Source: JARRNO01 sp037384885 (GTDB lineage Bacteria; Acidobacteriota; UBA4820; DSQY01). Taken from it: a DNA stretch of 9,800 nucleotides. Shown here piece by piece: positions 1 to 6,642 of this stretch. Position 1 is the stretch's first letter. The number at the start of each line of letters is the position of its first letter. Under the pieces are notes generated by a model. It saw nothing but the letters and a program-made list of their open reading frames with translations, was not told the DNA's origin and did not search any database. The stretch is from NCBI GenBank assembly GCA_037384885.1, contig JARRNO010000061.1:1-9800 (forward strand). Reading direction: 5' to 3'. Both the position numbers and the translations under genes were made by a program.

Positions 1-234
1 GTGAAAATCAAGCCTCCGCCGCGCGCAGATCCGCCGGAGCTTCTTGCGTATCTTGATTTGCTGGGCCGTTGTGACCTTCGGGATGGGGCGATGCGAACGG
101 GCCTTCACATCACCCTGCTTCCGGTTCGTGATGATGATGCGTCCCTGGGCGTCGCGTTCCACCCGGACCTGGCCCGGAACGGCCAGCGTGAAGGCCAGTA
201 GCACCATCGTGCAGGCGGCGGCCGCGGCCCTCAT
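1..234 (-). CDS. Secreted protein, N-terminal part; probable lytic transglycosylase (truncated by window edge)
   Basis: Only the first 78 codons are in the window. The frame opens at an ATG on 234-232 and is still open at base 1. The N-terminus (MRAAAAACTMVLLAFTLAVPG) looks like a signal peptide. It is followed by RVERDAQGRIIITNR around residues 23-37, which resembles the short beta-rich DUF4124-type segment ahead of some SLT domains. The last visible residues, about 61-78, are a basic helix ending RRRLDFH, which matches the lead-in to the catalytic glutamate helix of SLT-type lytic transglycosylases (family knowledge). The catalytic residues lie outside the window, so peptidoglycan cleavage in the periplasm is an inference. 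The start overlaps the rlmN stop by four bases (ATGA), which implies translational coupling. Confidence 0.6.
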   Translation of the reverse strand, partial: MRAAAAACTMVLLAFTLAVPGQVRVERDAQGRIIITNRKQGDVKARSHRPIPKVTTAQQIKIRKKLRRICARRRLDFH

Positions 235-1316
235 GGCGCCTGGCCCTCCGCGGGCCATTGCGCCCGGGCCAGCTGGCCGCAGGCGGCCAGGATGTCAAGG
301 CCGCGGCTCCTGCGGATGCTCGTCCGGATCCGGGCGTCGAGGAGAACCCGCTGAAAGGCCCGTGCGCGCTCGTCCGTGCTGCGCTCGAAGGGGAGGCCGG
401 CGGCCGGGTTGAAGTGGATCAGGTTCACCTTGACCTTCAGCCCCCTGGCAAAGGCGGCCAGGTCGCGGGCGTGGATCGCAGAATCGTTCACGTCCTTCAG
501 GAGGATGTATTCAAGGGAAACCGGATCCCGGTCTTTGCGCGAAAGGGACTGGAGGACGGCGCGGATCCTGTCGAGAGGGTACCGCCTGTTCACAGGCATG
601 AGCCGGTTACGCAGATCGTCGGTGGCTGCGTGAAGGGAAATGGCGAGCCGGGGGCAGGCCGGATGGACCGCCAGTTGTTCGAGTGCGCCGGCGAGGCCGA
701 CCGTGGAGACGGTAATGCGCCTTTTCGAGAAGCTCATTCCGTTCGGATCGGTCATGATTTCGAGGGCCTTTTCCAGGTTGCCGCGGTTGGCGAGCGGTTC
801 ACCCATCCCCATGAAAACAACGTTGTAGGGTCTTTCCCGCAGGTCGGTTTCGCGCTCAAGGATGAAGAACTGGGCCAGGATCTCTCCCGCTGACAGGTTG
901 CGCGCCAATCCCATCGTTCCAGTCAGGCAGAAGCGGCATCCGAGTGCGCATCCCACCTGCGAAGAGACGCATACGGTCCGGCGTTCGCCGTCGGGAATGT
1001 AGACGCATTCCACGGTCTGTCCGTCGTGCAGGCGGAGGAGGAACTTTCGGGCGCCGTCCGCTGCAAGCTGGCTTCCGGCTAATTCGGGAAGCCCGCCGGT
1101 GGAGCGAATGAGGAGCGCGGCCCTTGCCGCCTTGGGGAGGTTGGTCCAGTCTCCGGGCGCCGGATGGCGGCGTTGATACACCCAGCGGTACATTTCCTGA
1201 ATGTGGAATGGCTGAAGGTCCAGTCCTTCGGCCAGGGCTTCAAACCCGGCGCGGTCCAGACCCAGCAGCTTCACCCGGTCTTCTGAGCCGGGGGTCGGGG
1301 CGGGGTTTCCCGTCAA
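231..1316 (-). CDS. rlmN: Dual-specificity 23S rRNA A2503 / tRNA A37 C2-methyltransferase RlmN (radical SAM)
   Basis: RlmN adds a methyl group to C2 of an adenosine in 23S rRNA and in some tRNAs, using a 4Fe-4S radical-SAM centre in the cytoplasm. Numbering from the TTG at 1316 (361 aa), the cluster motif CALGCRFC supplies C123, C127 and C130. The GMGEP SAM-binding motif lies at about 170-174. The two catalytic cysteines are C116 (in TVCVSSQVGC) and C346 (in AACGQLA). All match E. coli RlmN, and the length fits the family. Three in-frame TTG codons (1337, 1331, 1316) could start the gene. I chose 1316 because GGAGG at 1329-1325 lies 8 nt before it, and because 1337 overlaps a probable -10 box. 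A GTG at 1274 is possible but has a poor ribosome binding site. Cfr is unlikely from sequence and context. Confidence 0.95.
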   Translation of the reverse strand: MTGNPAPTPGSEDRVKLLGLDRAGFEALAEGLDLQPFHIQEMYRWVYQRRHPAPGDWTNLPKAARAALLIRSTGGLPELAGSQLAADGARKFLLRLHDGQTVECVYIPDGERRTVCVSSQVGCALGCRFCLTGTMGLARNLSAGEILAQFFILERETDLRERPYNVVFMGMGEPLANRGNLEKALEIMTDPNGMSFSKRRITVSTVGLAGALEQLAVHPACPRLAISLHAATDDLRNRLMPVNRRYPLDRIRAVLQSLSRKDRDPVSLEYILLKDVNDSAIHARDLAAFARGLKVKVNLIHFNPAAGLPFERSTDERARAFQRVLLDARIRTSIRRSRGLDILAACGQLARAQWPAEGQAP

Positions 1317-1324
1317 AGCAAGAT

Positions 1325-1329
1325 CCTCC
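1325..1329 (-). promoter_or_regulatory. Shine-Dalgarno site deciding the rlmN start
   Basis: GGAGG on the minus strand lies 8 nt before the TTG at 1316-1314. The upstream in-frame TTG at 1337 has no recognisable ribosome binding site, so this site favours the shorter protein. Confidence 0.65.
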
Positions 1330-1336
1330 AATTCCA

Positions 1337-1365
1337 AGTATACGGATCGAAGCGAGGGGATTCAA
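1337..1365 (-). promoter_or_regulatory. Probable sigma-70 promoter of rlmN
   Basis: On the minus strand, TTGAAT (1365-1360) and TATACT (1342-1337) are separated by exactly 17 nt. They match four and five of six consensus bases. Transcription would begin near 1330, just before the GGAGG of rlmN, giving a leader of about 14 nt. This would let rlmN and the following gene be expressed apart from the fab operon. Read-through from fabG is also possible, since I see no terminator hairpin in the 73-nt gap. Confidence 0.5.
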
Positions 1366-1410
1366 ACGCCGGGAGAACACCGAAGCTGGAAGGATGTTTT
1401 CACGGCCGGG

Positions 1411-2154
1411 CTACATGTACATGCCGCCGTTCACCGAGAGGACGTGGCCGGTGATGTAGGCGGCGTCTTCGCTCAACAGAAATCCTGCGGCGGCGGCGAC
1501 GTCCTGGGTGGAAGCGACGCGTTTCATGGGGATGATGCTCAACATGGCCTCGCGCTGCTTGTCGTTCAATGCGGCGGTCATCTCGGTTTCCACGAAGCCC
1601 GGCGCGACGACGTTGCAGGTGATGTTGCGGGACGCCAGCTCCTTGGCCACCGATTTGCTGAACCCGATGATACCGGCTTTGCTGGCCGCGTAATTGGCCT
1701 GGCCGGCGTTGCCCATGAGGCCCACAACGGAACTGATGTTGACGATCCTGCCGAAGCGCTGCGAGATCATGGGCTTGAGGCAGAGCTGTGTCATGTTGAA
1801 AAGCCCCGTCAGGTTGGTGTTCATGACGTCCTCCCAGTCCGAAGGCTTCATCCGCATGAGCAGGCCGTCGCGGGTGATACCGGCATTGTTGACCAGGAGC
1901 TCCAGGCGTCCTTCCTTGTCCAGGATCTGGCGCACGATAGAGTCGCACGATGAGCGGTCTGAAATGTCGAGCTGAATAGGATGGAAGGTGAGTCCTTCGC
2001 CGGCGAGAAAATCGGCGGCCTCTTGGAGGCTGTCCATGTTCCGGGCGCCGCCGTACACCGTGGCGCCGTCCCGGGCGAGCCTTTCCGAAACCGAGAGCCC
2101 GATGCCCTTGGAAGCTCCTGTCACCAATGCGATTCGGTTATCCAGTCGTCCCAT
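1411..2154 (-). CDS. fabG: 3-oxoacyl-[acyl-carrier-protein] reductase FabG
   Basis: FabG reduces 3-oxoacyl-ACP to 3-hydroxyacyl-ACP with NADPH, the first reduction of each elongation cycle, in the cytoplasm. The 247-aa product is a classical short-chain dehydrogenase of normal length. It has the Rossmann loop TGASKGIG at 12-19, NNAG at 89-92, N114 in NTN, the catalytic serine in SSVVG at about 141-142, and YAASK with Y155 and K159. PGFVETEM at 185-192 and the C-terminal GHVLSVNGGMYM fit FabG closely. The start follows the fabD stop by 11 nt, with an AAGGGGG site 5 nt upstream. It closes the fab cluster, where acpP would normally come next. Confidence 0.96.
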   Translation of the reverse strand: MGRLDNRIALVTGASKGIGLSVSERLARDGATVYGGARNMDSLQEAADFLAGEGLTFHPIQLDISDRSSCDSIVRQILDKEGRLELLVNNAGITRDGLLMRMKPSDWEDVMNTNLTGLFNMTQLCLKPMISQRFGRIVNISSVVGLMGNAGQANYAASKAGIIGFSKSVAKELASRNITCNVVAPGFVETEMTAALNDKQREAMLSIIPMKRVASTQDVAAAAGFLLSEDAAYITGHVLSVNGGMYM

Positions 2155-2165
2155 CCCGTCCCCCT

Positions 2166-3101
2166 TTATGGCAAGGCTTCAAGCGTTTCGTTTAAGCTCT
2201 TTGAATCTTCGACGTGAAGCAGTTTCCAGTCCCGGCTCACGCGCTTGGCCAGGCCCTGCAGAACTTTTCCCGGGCCCACTTCCACCAGCGTGTCCACGCC
2301 CGATTCCAGGAGGAAGAGCAGGGTTTCCCGCCAGCGGACCGGAGAATCCACCTGGGCCTTGAGTTTCTCCCTGGCCTCGCGCGCGGTCCTGACGGGTTTC
2401 ACGTCCGTGTTGGCCACGACCGGCCAGCGGGGGTCCTTGAAGTCCAGGGCGTCCAGTATGGGGGCGAGCTTTTCCTTCGCCGGTTTCATGAGGCTGCTGT
2501 GAAAGGGGGCGGATACGGGGAGCAGAACGGCGCGGCGGCATCCCCTGGACTTTGCGAGCTCGACGGCGCGTTCGACGGCGTCGGCGTGGCCCGCGATGAC
2601 GATTTGTCCCGGTGCGTTGTCGTTGGCGGGAGAAACAACGCGCCCTTCAGCCGCATCCCGACAGACGGCCTCCACGTCCGGGGCGTCCATTCCCATGAGG
2701 GCCGCCATGGCACCTTCACCTACGGGAACCGCTTCCTGCATGAAGGCGCCGCGCTTTCTCACCGTCCGGATGGCATCTGCAAGTGAAAGGGTTTCGGCGG
2801 CCACGTGAGCGCTGTATTCGCCGAGGGAATGGCCGGCGGTGAATGCGGGCTGCAGGCCGGGCTGCTTGGCGGACAGCACCCTCCAGGCGGCGATGGAGAC
2901 CGTTAGGACGGCGGGCTGGGTGTTGGCCGTGAGATTCAGCGTCTCATCCGGCCCTTCCCAGAGGAGGCCGCGGAAGTTTTCACCCAGGGCGCCGTCGGCC
3001 TCGTCAAAAACGGCCGCGGCTTCGGGAAAATGATCGGCCAGATCCTTCCCCATACCCGTGTACTGGGAAGCCTGGCCGGGAAAAACAACGGCTGCTTTCA
3101 T
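2166..3101 (-). CDS. fabD: Malonyl-CoA:ACP transacylase FabD
   Basis: FabD moves the malonyl group from CoA to acyl carrier protein, supplying the extender unit for fatty acid synthesis. The 311-aa protein carries GQASQ at 9-13 and the nucleophile elbow GHSLGEY with S92. R117 lies in RKRGAFMQEAVP, H201 in APFHSSLM, and Q250 in KAQVDSPVRW. These are the same residue numbers as the catalytic and substrate-binding residues of E. coli FabD, so the enzyme should be active. The ATG at 3101 has GGGAG (3113-3109) 7 nt upstream, and the gap from fabH is 16 nt. Confidence 0.97.
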   Translation of the reverse strand: MKAAVVFPGQASQYTGMGKDLADHFPEAAAVFDEADGALGENFRGLLWEGPDETLNLTANTQPAVLTVSIAAWRVLSAKQPGLQPAFTAGHSLGEYSAHVAAETLSLADAIRTVRKRGAFMQEAVPVGEGAMAALMGMDAPDVEAVCRDAAEGRVVSPANDNAPGQIVIAGHADAVERAVELAKSRGCRRAVLLPVSAPFHSSLMKPAKEKLAPILDALDFKDPRWPVVANTDVKPVRTAREAREKLKAQVDSPVRWRETLLFLLESGVDTLVEVGPGKVLQGLAKRVSRDWKLLHVEDSKSLNETLEALP

Positions 3102-3117
3102 GGAAAGTCTCCCGGTA

Positions 3118-4104
3118 TTACCACTTGACGAGAGCGGAACCCCACGTCAGACCGGCGCCGAAGGCGGCGAAGAGCAGGATGTCGTTTTGGGAGACCTTCC
3201 CGCTCCGGACCAGTTCGTCAAGCGCGATGGGTATGGAGGCCGCCGACGTGTTTCCAGTCCGGTCGATGTTGATGTAGAGCGACTCGGGCGGCCAGCCGAG
3301 ACGGTTTGCCACGGCGTTGATGATGCGCACATTGGCCTGGTGAGGGACGAACCACCGGACGTCCTGAGGCGTCAGGCCCGCGCGGTCGATGGCCTCCCGG
3401 CAGACGCTCTCGAGGGACCGGACGGCCAGTTTGAAGGTCTCGTTTCCCTTCATCTTGATGGTGTGCAGGTTCTGGTCGATCATCTCGTGGCTGACGGGAA
3501 TTTTCGTACCGCCGCCGGGAAGCGTGATGAACTCGGCCAGCGATCCGTCAGTATGGATGGCGGTGGAAAGAATACCCCGGTCTTCCTCGGCGGCCGTCAG
3601 GACGACGGCGCCGGCGCCGTCGGCGAACAGAACACAGGTGGAGCGGTCCTTCCAGTCCACGAATTTGGAAAGGAGTTCGGCGCCGATCACCAAGACCTTC
3701 TTCGCGTTGCCGGTCTGGATGAACTGGTCTGCGACCGAGAGGGCGTAGATGAACCCCGAGCAGCCGGCCGCCATGTCAAAACATGCGGCGTTTTTCGCCC
3801 CGATCTGGTCCTGGACGAAACAGGCGGTGGAGGGAATGGGCTGGTCCGGTGTAACCGTGGCAATGATAAGGAGGTCCAGCTCTTCCGGGGCGACCCCCGC
3901 CATGTCGAGAGCCTGCCGGGCGGCCTTCGAACAGTAGAGCGAGAGGTATTCGTCCTTGCCGGCGATGCGGCGTTCCTTGATCCCGGTGCGGGTGGTAATC
4001 CACTCGTCCGAGGTGTCCACTATCTTTTCAAGGTCTTCGTTCGTCAGAACATTATCAGGAACGGCACGCCCTGTACCGCTAAGAAGCGACCGAATTTTTG
4101 CCAT
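3118..4104 (-). CDS. fabH: 3-oxoacyl-[acyl-carrier-protein] synthase III FabH
   Basis: FabH condenses an acyl-CoA starter with malonyl-ACP and so starts fatty acid synthesis. The Cys-His-Asn triad is complete. Counted from the chosen start, C115 lies in AAGCSGF, H255 in PHQAN and N285 in GNTSAAS. The length, 328 aa, is normal. Two ATGs are possible, at 4110 and 4104. I chose 4104 (MAKIRSLLSG) because AAGGA at 4117-4113 lies 8 nt before it but only 2 nt before the other. The gene then overlaps the end of plsX by 26 nt in another frame, suggesting coupled translation. Substrate choice (acetyl or branched starters) cannot be read from the sequence by eye. Confidence 0.96.
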   Translation of the reverse strand: MAKIRSLLSGTGRAVPDNVLTNEDLEKIVDTSDEWITTRTGIKERRIAGKDEYLSLYCSKAARQALDMAGVAPEELDLLIIATVTPDQPIPSTACFVQDQIGAKNAACFDMAAGCSGFIYALSVADQFIQTGNAKKVLVIGAELLSKFVDWKDRSTCVLFADGAGAVVLTAAEEDRGILSTAIHTDGSLAEFITLPGGGTKIPVSHEMIDQNLHTIKMKGNETFKLAVRSLESVCREAIDRAGLTPQDVRWFVPHQANVRIINAVANRLGWPPESLYINIDRTGNTSAASIPIALDELVRSGKVSQNDILLFAAFGAGLTWGSALVKW

Positions 4105-5110
4105 TACCATGTTCCTTCATTCTCTGGCGAATTTCTTCGCCGATTTTGTCGTTCAGGCCGGAGGCGCAGAAGTCGCGTGCGACTTTAAGCGCGTTCATGA
4201 TCGCCCGGGGTTTGGAGCGGCCGTGGCAAATGAGCGTGACCGCCTTGATCCCCACGAGGAGCGCGCCTCCGTATTCCGCGTAGTCGAGTTTTTCTTTCAG
4301 GCCCTTGAACACCGGTGCAGAAAGAAGATACCCCAAGCGGGCCCTCGCTGTGGAGCGGAAGCCTTCCCGGAGGTAGTTTCCGATGAATTCGTACACCGAT
4401 TCGCCGGTTTTGAGAACGACGTTCCCGGTGAAGCCGTCCGTCACGATGACGTCCGCCGAGCCGGAGAAAAGGTCGTGACCTTCCACGTTGCCGACGAAGT
4501 TCATGTTGTGAGTGGACAGGCGCTTGTAGGTTTCCTTTGTGAGGTCGTTGCCCTTGATGTCTTCTTCGCCGATGGAAAGGAGCGCAACGCGGGGGTGGTC
4601 CTTCTGGAGGACCTGGGAGGCGTACACCGCCCCCATGATGGCGAACTGTTCCAGGTGGAGGGGCTTGCAGTCGCTGTTGGCGCCCACGTCCAGAAGCAGC
4701 GAGGCGCCCTTCCGGTTGGGAACCCACGTGGCGAGCGCCGGGCGCTCAACGGCTTCGTGCCCGCCGATGACGAGCTTCGCCGTGGCCATGGCGGCGCCCG
4801 TATTTCCCGCCGTGACCAGCCCCTGGGCCTTTCCGGCCTTGACCATCTCCGCCGCAATCCGGAGCGAACTCTTTTTCTTCTTCCGGATGGGCGTCAACGG
4901 AGGATCGTCCATGGCCACCACCTCTTCGGCGTGTTCCACGTCGATCCCCTCGGTCACTTTCAGCCGTGCGAGTTCCCTTTCGAGGCGTTCTCTGTCGCCC
5001 ACAAGAACCGTGTGCACACCGTGACGGCGGAAAGCCTCCACGGCTCCCAGGACTTCGGTGGCCGGAGCATGGTCTCCGCCCATCGCGTCCAGAGCGATGC
5101 GAATGGCCAT
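4079..5110 (-). CDS. plsX: Phosphate acyltransferase PlsX (acyl-ACP:phosphate)
   Basis: PlsX turns acyl-ACP and phosphate into acyl-phosphate, the acyl donor for PlsY in the first step of phospholipid synthesis, at the membrane surface. The 343-aa protein opens MAIRIALDAMGGDHAP, the family signature. It then shows AGNTGA at 101-106, LLLDVGANSDCKP at about 138-150, and VTDGFTGNVVLKT at about 223-235. The tail contains YAEYGGALLVG and ICHGRS, also conserved. The frame is open upstream to 5176, but those residues overlap rpmF in another frame and do not resemble PlsX, so the ATG at 5110 is the start. It lies 8 nt after the rpmF stop. Its ribosome binding site is weak: the nearest GAGG is 13 nt upstream. 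Confidence 0.96.
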   Translation of the reverse strand: MAIRIALDAMGGDHAPATEVLGAVEAFRRHGVHTVLVGDRERLERELARLKVTEGIDVEHAEEVVAMDDPPLTPIRKKKKSSLRIAAEMVKAGKAQGLVTAGNTGAAMATAKLVIGGHEAVERPALATWVPNRKGASLLLDVGANSDCKPLHLEQFAIMGAVYASQVLQKDHPRVALLSIGEEDIKGNDLTKETYKRLSTHNMNFVGNVEGHDLFSGSADVIVTDGFTGNVVLKTGESVYEFIGNYLREGFRSTARARLGYLLSAPVFKGLKEKLDYAEYGGALLVGIKAVTLICHGRSKPRAIMNALKVARDFCASGLNDKIGEEIRQRMKEHGNGKNSVAS

Positions 5111-5118
5111 CGGGGGGT

Positions 5119-5301
5119 CTAGACCTCTTCGACCTGGATTACTTCGCGATCTTCGTAGTAACCGCAGGAAGGGCAAACCCTGTGGGGGAGCTTACTTTCG
5201 TGGCACCGGGGACAGGCTACCACGTTCGGGGCGGTCAGGGAGTCATGCGTACGGCGTTTGTCTCGTCGGGCCTTGGAATGACGGCGCCTGGGATTAGGCA
5301 T
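5119..5301 (-). CDS. rpmF: 50S ribosomal protein L32
   Basis: This is a 60-aa component of the large ribosomal subunit. It starts MPNPRRRHSK, the typical L32 opening, followed by a basic segment and a zinc ribbon formed by C30, C33, C43 and C46 (CPRC and CPSC). It is therefore the zinc-binding, C+ form of L32. The start is clear: AAGGAG lies 8 nt before the ATG at 5301-5299. That site overlaps the stop codon of yceD, so the two genes are likely coupled. The order yceD-rpmF-plsX-fabH is common in many bacteria and ties ribosome supply to lipid synthesis. Confidence 0.97.
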   Translation of the reverse strand: MPNPRRRHSKARRDKRRTHDSLTAPNVVACPRCHESKLPHRVCPSCGYYEDREVIQVEEV

Positions 5302-5306
5302 TGAAA

Positions 5307-5828
5307 CTACTCCTTTTTCGTGAGCGTCAGACTTTCCAGCGCCGCCCAGCGCGAATCGGCCGCAATCCGGCAATCGCAGGGGGCGTGATTCAAGTCGGCT
5401 CCGCAGGAGGGGCAAAGCCCCTTGCAATCTTCGCTGCACAAAGCTTTTTCCGGGATCTCGAGGTACATCTGCTGGGAGACGAGATCCTTGGAATCCACAT
5501 AATCTTCCTTGACGAACACGTCCACCGGCTCTTCCAGCGGGACTTCCAAATCTTCATCACTGGGGGCCAGTGACTGGGGATACACGTTCAAGCTGAAATC
5601 CGCATCACCCGAAATTTCCACGGGTTCCAGGCAACGGCTGCAAGGCAGGGTGACCCGGTAGTGAAACTTCCCGGAGATGCGGCACCCTCTTTCGAGCGGC
5701 GACGCGATCAACTCCAGGTCAACCGGCGCCAGTTTCGCCTCGTAATGGTATCCCAGGGGGAGCGCCATCCCCCCCAGCTTGTCCTCGTAGCGGGTGGGTT
5801 CGGCAATTTCAAGGAAAGGAATCCGCAT
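5307..5828 (-). CDS. yceD: YceD/DUF177 family protein, cysteine-rich
   Basis: The 173-aa product belongs to the YceD (DUF177) family, which is nearly always encoded just before rpmF. Members have been linked to 23S rRNA accumulation, and their biochemical role is not firmly known. The first half is beta-rich and includes RVTLPCSRCLEPV, with C63 and C66. The second half carries CSEDCKGLCPSCGADLN at 131-147, giving C131, C135, C139 and C142, then C151 and C153. This dense cysteine set suggests metal binding, probably zinc, which is an inference. The ATG at 5828 lies about 22 nt after the predicted transcription start and has only a G-rich stretch as ribosome binding site. The stop is 5 nt before rpmF. 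Confidence 0.93.
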   Translation of the reverse strand: MRIPFLEIAEPTRYEDKLGGMALPLGYHYEAKLAPVDLELIASPLERGCRISGKFHYRVTLPCSRCLEPVEISGDADFSLNVYPQSLAPSDEDLEVPLEEPVDVFVKEDYVDSKDLVSQQMYLEIPEKALCSEDCKGLCPSCGADLNHAPCDCRIAADSRWAALESLTLTKKE

Positions 5829-5857
5829 TTCAAAGACCCCCGCTGCACAAGTCCAAA

Positions 5858-5886
5858 ATTCTAGCCTATTTAGCCTCTTTTGTCAA
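5858..5886 (-). promoter_or_regulatory. Strong sigma-70 promoter of the yceD-rpmF-plsX-fabHDG operon
   Basis: On the minus strand, a perfect -35 box TTGACA (5886-5881) is followed after 17 nt by TAGAAT (5863-5858), which matches five of six consensus bases. Transcription would start near 5851, leaving a leader of about 22 nt before yceD. The spacer is AT-rich compared with the surrounding sequence. It is the best promoter match in the window and fits the need for high L32 expression. Confidence 0.8.
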
Positions 5887-5976
5887 GAATGACGGGTGTC
5901 AGAGCGCTTCGCCCGGGACGGCCTTGGCGGGGAAGGACGGCTCGCTTTCCACGGGTCCCGGATCCTGCGGTTCAGG

Positions 5977-6006
5977 TCGACAACCGGCGGGCGTTCAAGA
6001 TAAAAT
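5977..6006 (+). promoter_or_regulatory. Probable sigma-70 promoter of psd-pssA
   Basis: TCGACA (5977-5982) and TAAAAT (6001-6006) are separated by 18 nt, each matching five of six consensus bases. The predicted start near 6012-6013 gives a leader of only about 12 nt before the psd ATG at 6025. The promoter is divergent from that of the fab operon. Confidence 0.6.
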
Positions 6007-6024
6007 GATGTTTTGGGAGATGCG

Positions 6025-6642
6025 ATGTCGATCAGAGAAGAAGCCTGGCCCTTCGCCGCCCCCCCATTGGTGCTGGCGGCCGTGTTGACCGTCACCGCCC
6101 ATTACTGGCTGATGCTCCCCTTCTGGGCGGTTGGTCTCTTCGTTCTGGCCTTCTTCCGGGATCCCCATCGCACGCCCCCCGGGGATGAAACCCTGATCGT
6201 ATCCGCCGCCGACGGCCGCGTGTGCCAGATCGCCGATTTGGATGGGAAGAAGCGCGTCAGCGTTTTCATGTCGGTGTTCAACGTTCACGTGAACCGCAGC
6301 CCCGTGGAAGGGAAGATCGTCGGCATGGAATACAACCCGGGGCGCTTCATGAACGCCGCCAAGGAAAAGGCTTCCCTCGACAACGAACAGCTTCGCTACA
6401 CGCTGGAGACGATGCGCGGTCCCGTGACAGTCGTGCAGATCGCGGGTCTTGTGGCCCGGAGGATCGTTCCCTTCGTGGTGCAGGGCGCGGTGATGGAGCG
6501 GGGGCAGCGTCTGGGGTTGATCCGCTTCGGTTCCCGGGTTGATTTTTATTGGCCGCCTTCAAGAGCGGAAGTCCTCGTCTCTGTCGGAGACCGCGTGAAG
6601 GCGGGCGAAACCCCCCTGGCCCGCTGGAAGGAGTCGCCGTGA
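6025..6642 (+). CDS. psd: Phosphatidylserine decarboxylase, short form (proenzyme)
   Basis: Psd makes phosphatidylethanolamine from phosphatidylserine at the inner membrane. The protein is 205 aa, typical of the short, soluble-core Psd type found beside pssA. Residues about 7-44 hold two hydrophobic segments that should anchor it, ending in FFRDP. Then come SAADG at 60-64, NVHVNRSP with H88, and FGSRVD at 168-173. The Gly169-Ser170 bond is where such proenzymes cut themselves to form the pyruvoyl group. The ATG at 6025 has GGGAG (6015-6019) 5 nt upstream. The in-frame TTG at 6013 would lie at the predicted transcription start, so it is unlikely. The stop overlaps the pssA start. Confidence 0.95.
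   Translation: MSIREEAWPFAAPPLVLAAVLTVTAHYWLMLPFWAVGLFVLAFFRDPHRTPPGDETLIVSAADGRVCQIADLDGKKRVSVFMSVFNVHVNRSPVEGKIVGMEYNPGRFMNAAKEKASLDNEQLRYTLETMRGPVTVVQIAGLVARRIVPFVVQGAVMERGQRLGLIRFGSRVDFYWPPSRAEVLVSVGDRVKAGETPLARWKESP

Noticed and set aside
1..201. Plus-strand frame of 66 codons at the left edge
   Set aside because: It is opposite a minus-strand frame that has a signal peptide, an ATGA overlap with rlmN and a family-like sequence.
258..893. Plus-strand open frame of 211 codons opposite rlmN
   Set aside because: RlmN on the other strand has every catalytic residue. This frame has no domain and no start signal.
3058..4188. Plus-strand open frame of 376 codons opposite fabH
   Set aside because: It lies antisense to fabH, whose catalytic triad and conserved motifs are intact. 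Long antisense frames are expected in GC-rich genes, and the translation resembles no protein I recognise.
3956..5122. Plus-strand open frame of 388 codons opposite plsX
   Set aside because: It mirrors plsX across the whole gene with no ribosome binding site and no recognisable domain. It is a codon-bias shadow.
5111..5176. N-terminal extension of plsX back to 5176
   Set aside because: The extra residues overlap rpmF, and PlsX proteins typically begin at the MAIRIALDAMGGD segment.
6549..6638. N-terminal extension of pssA back to 6549
   Set aside because: It lies inside psd in another frame, has no ribosome binding site and is unlike PssA. The GTG at 6639 has AAGGAG 5 nt upstream and overlaps the psd stop.
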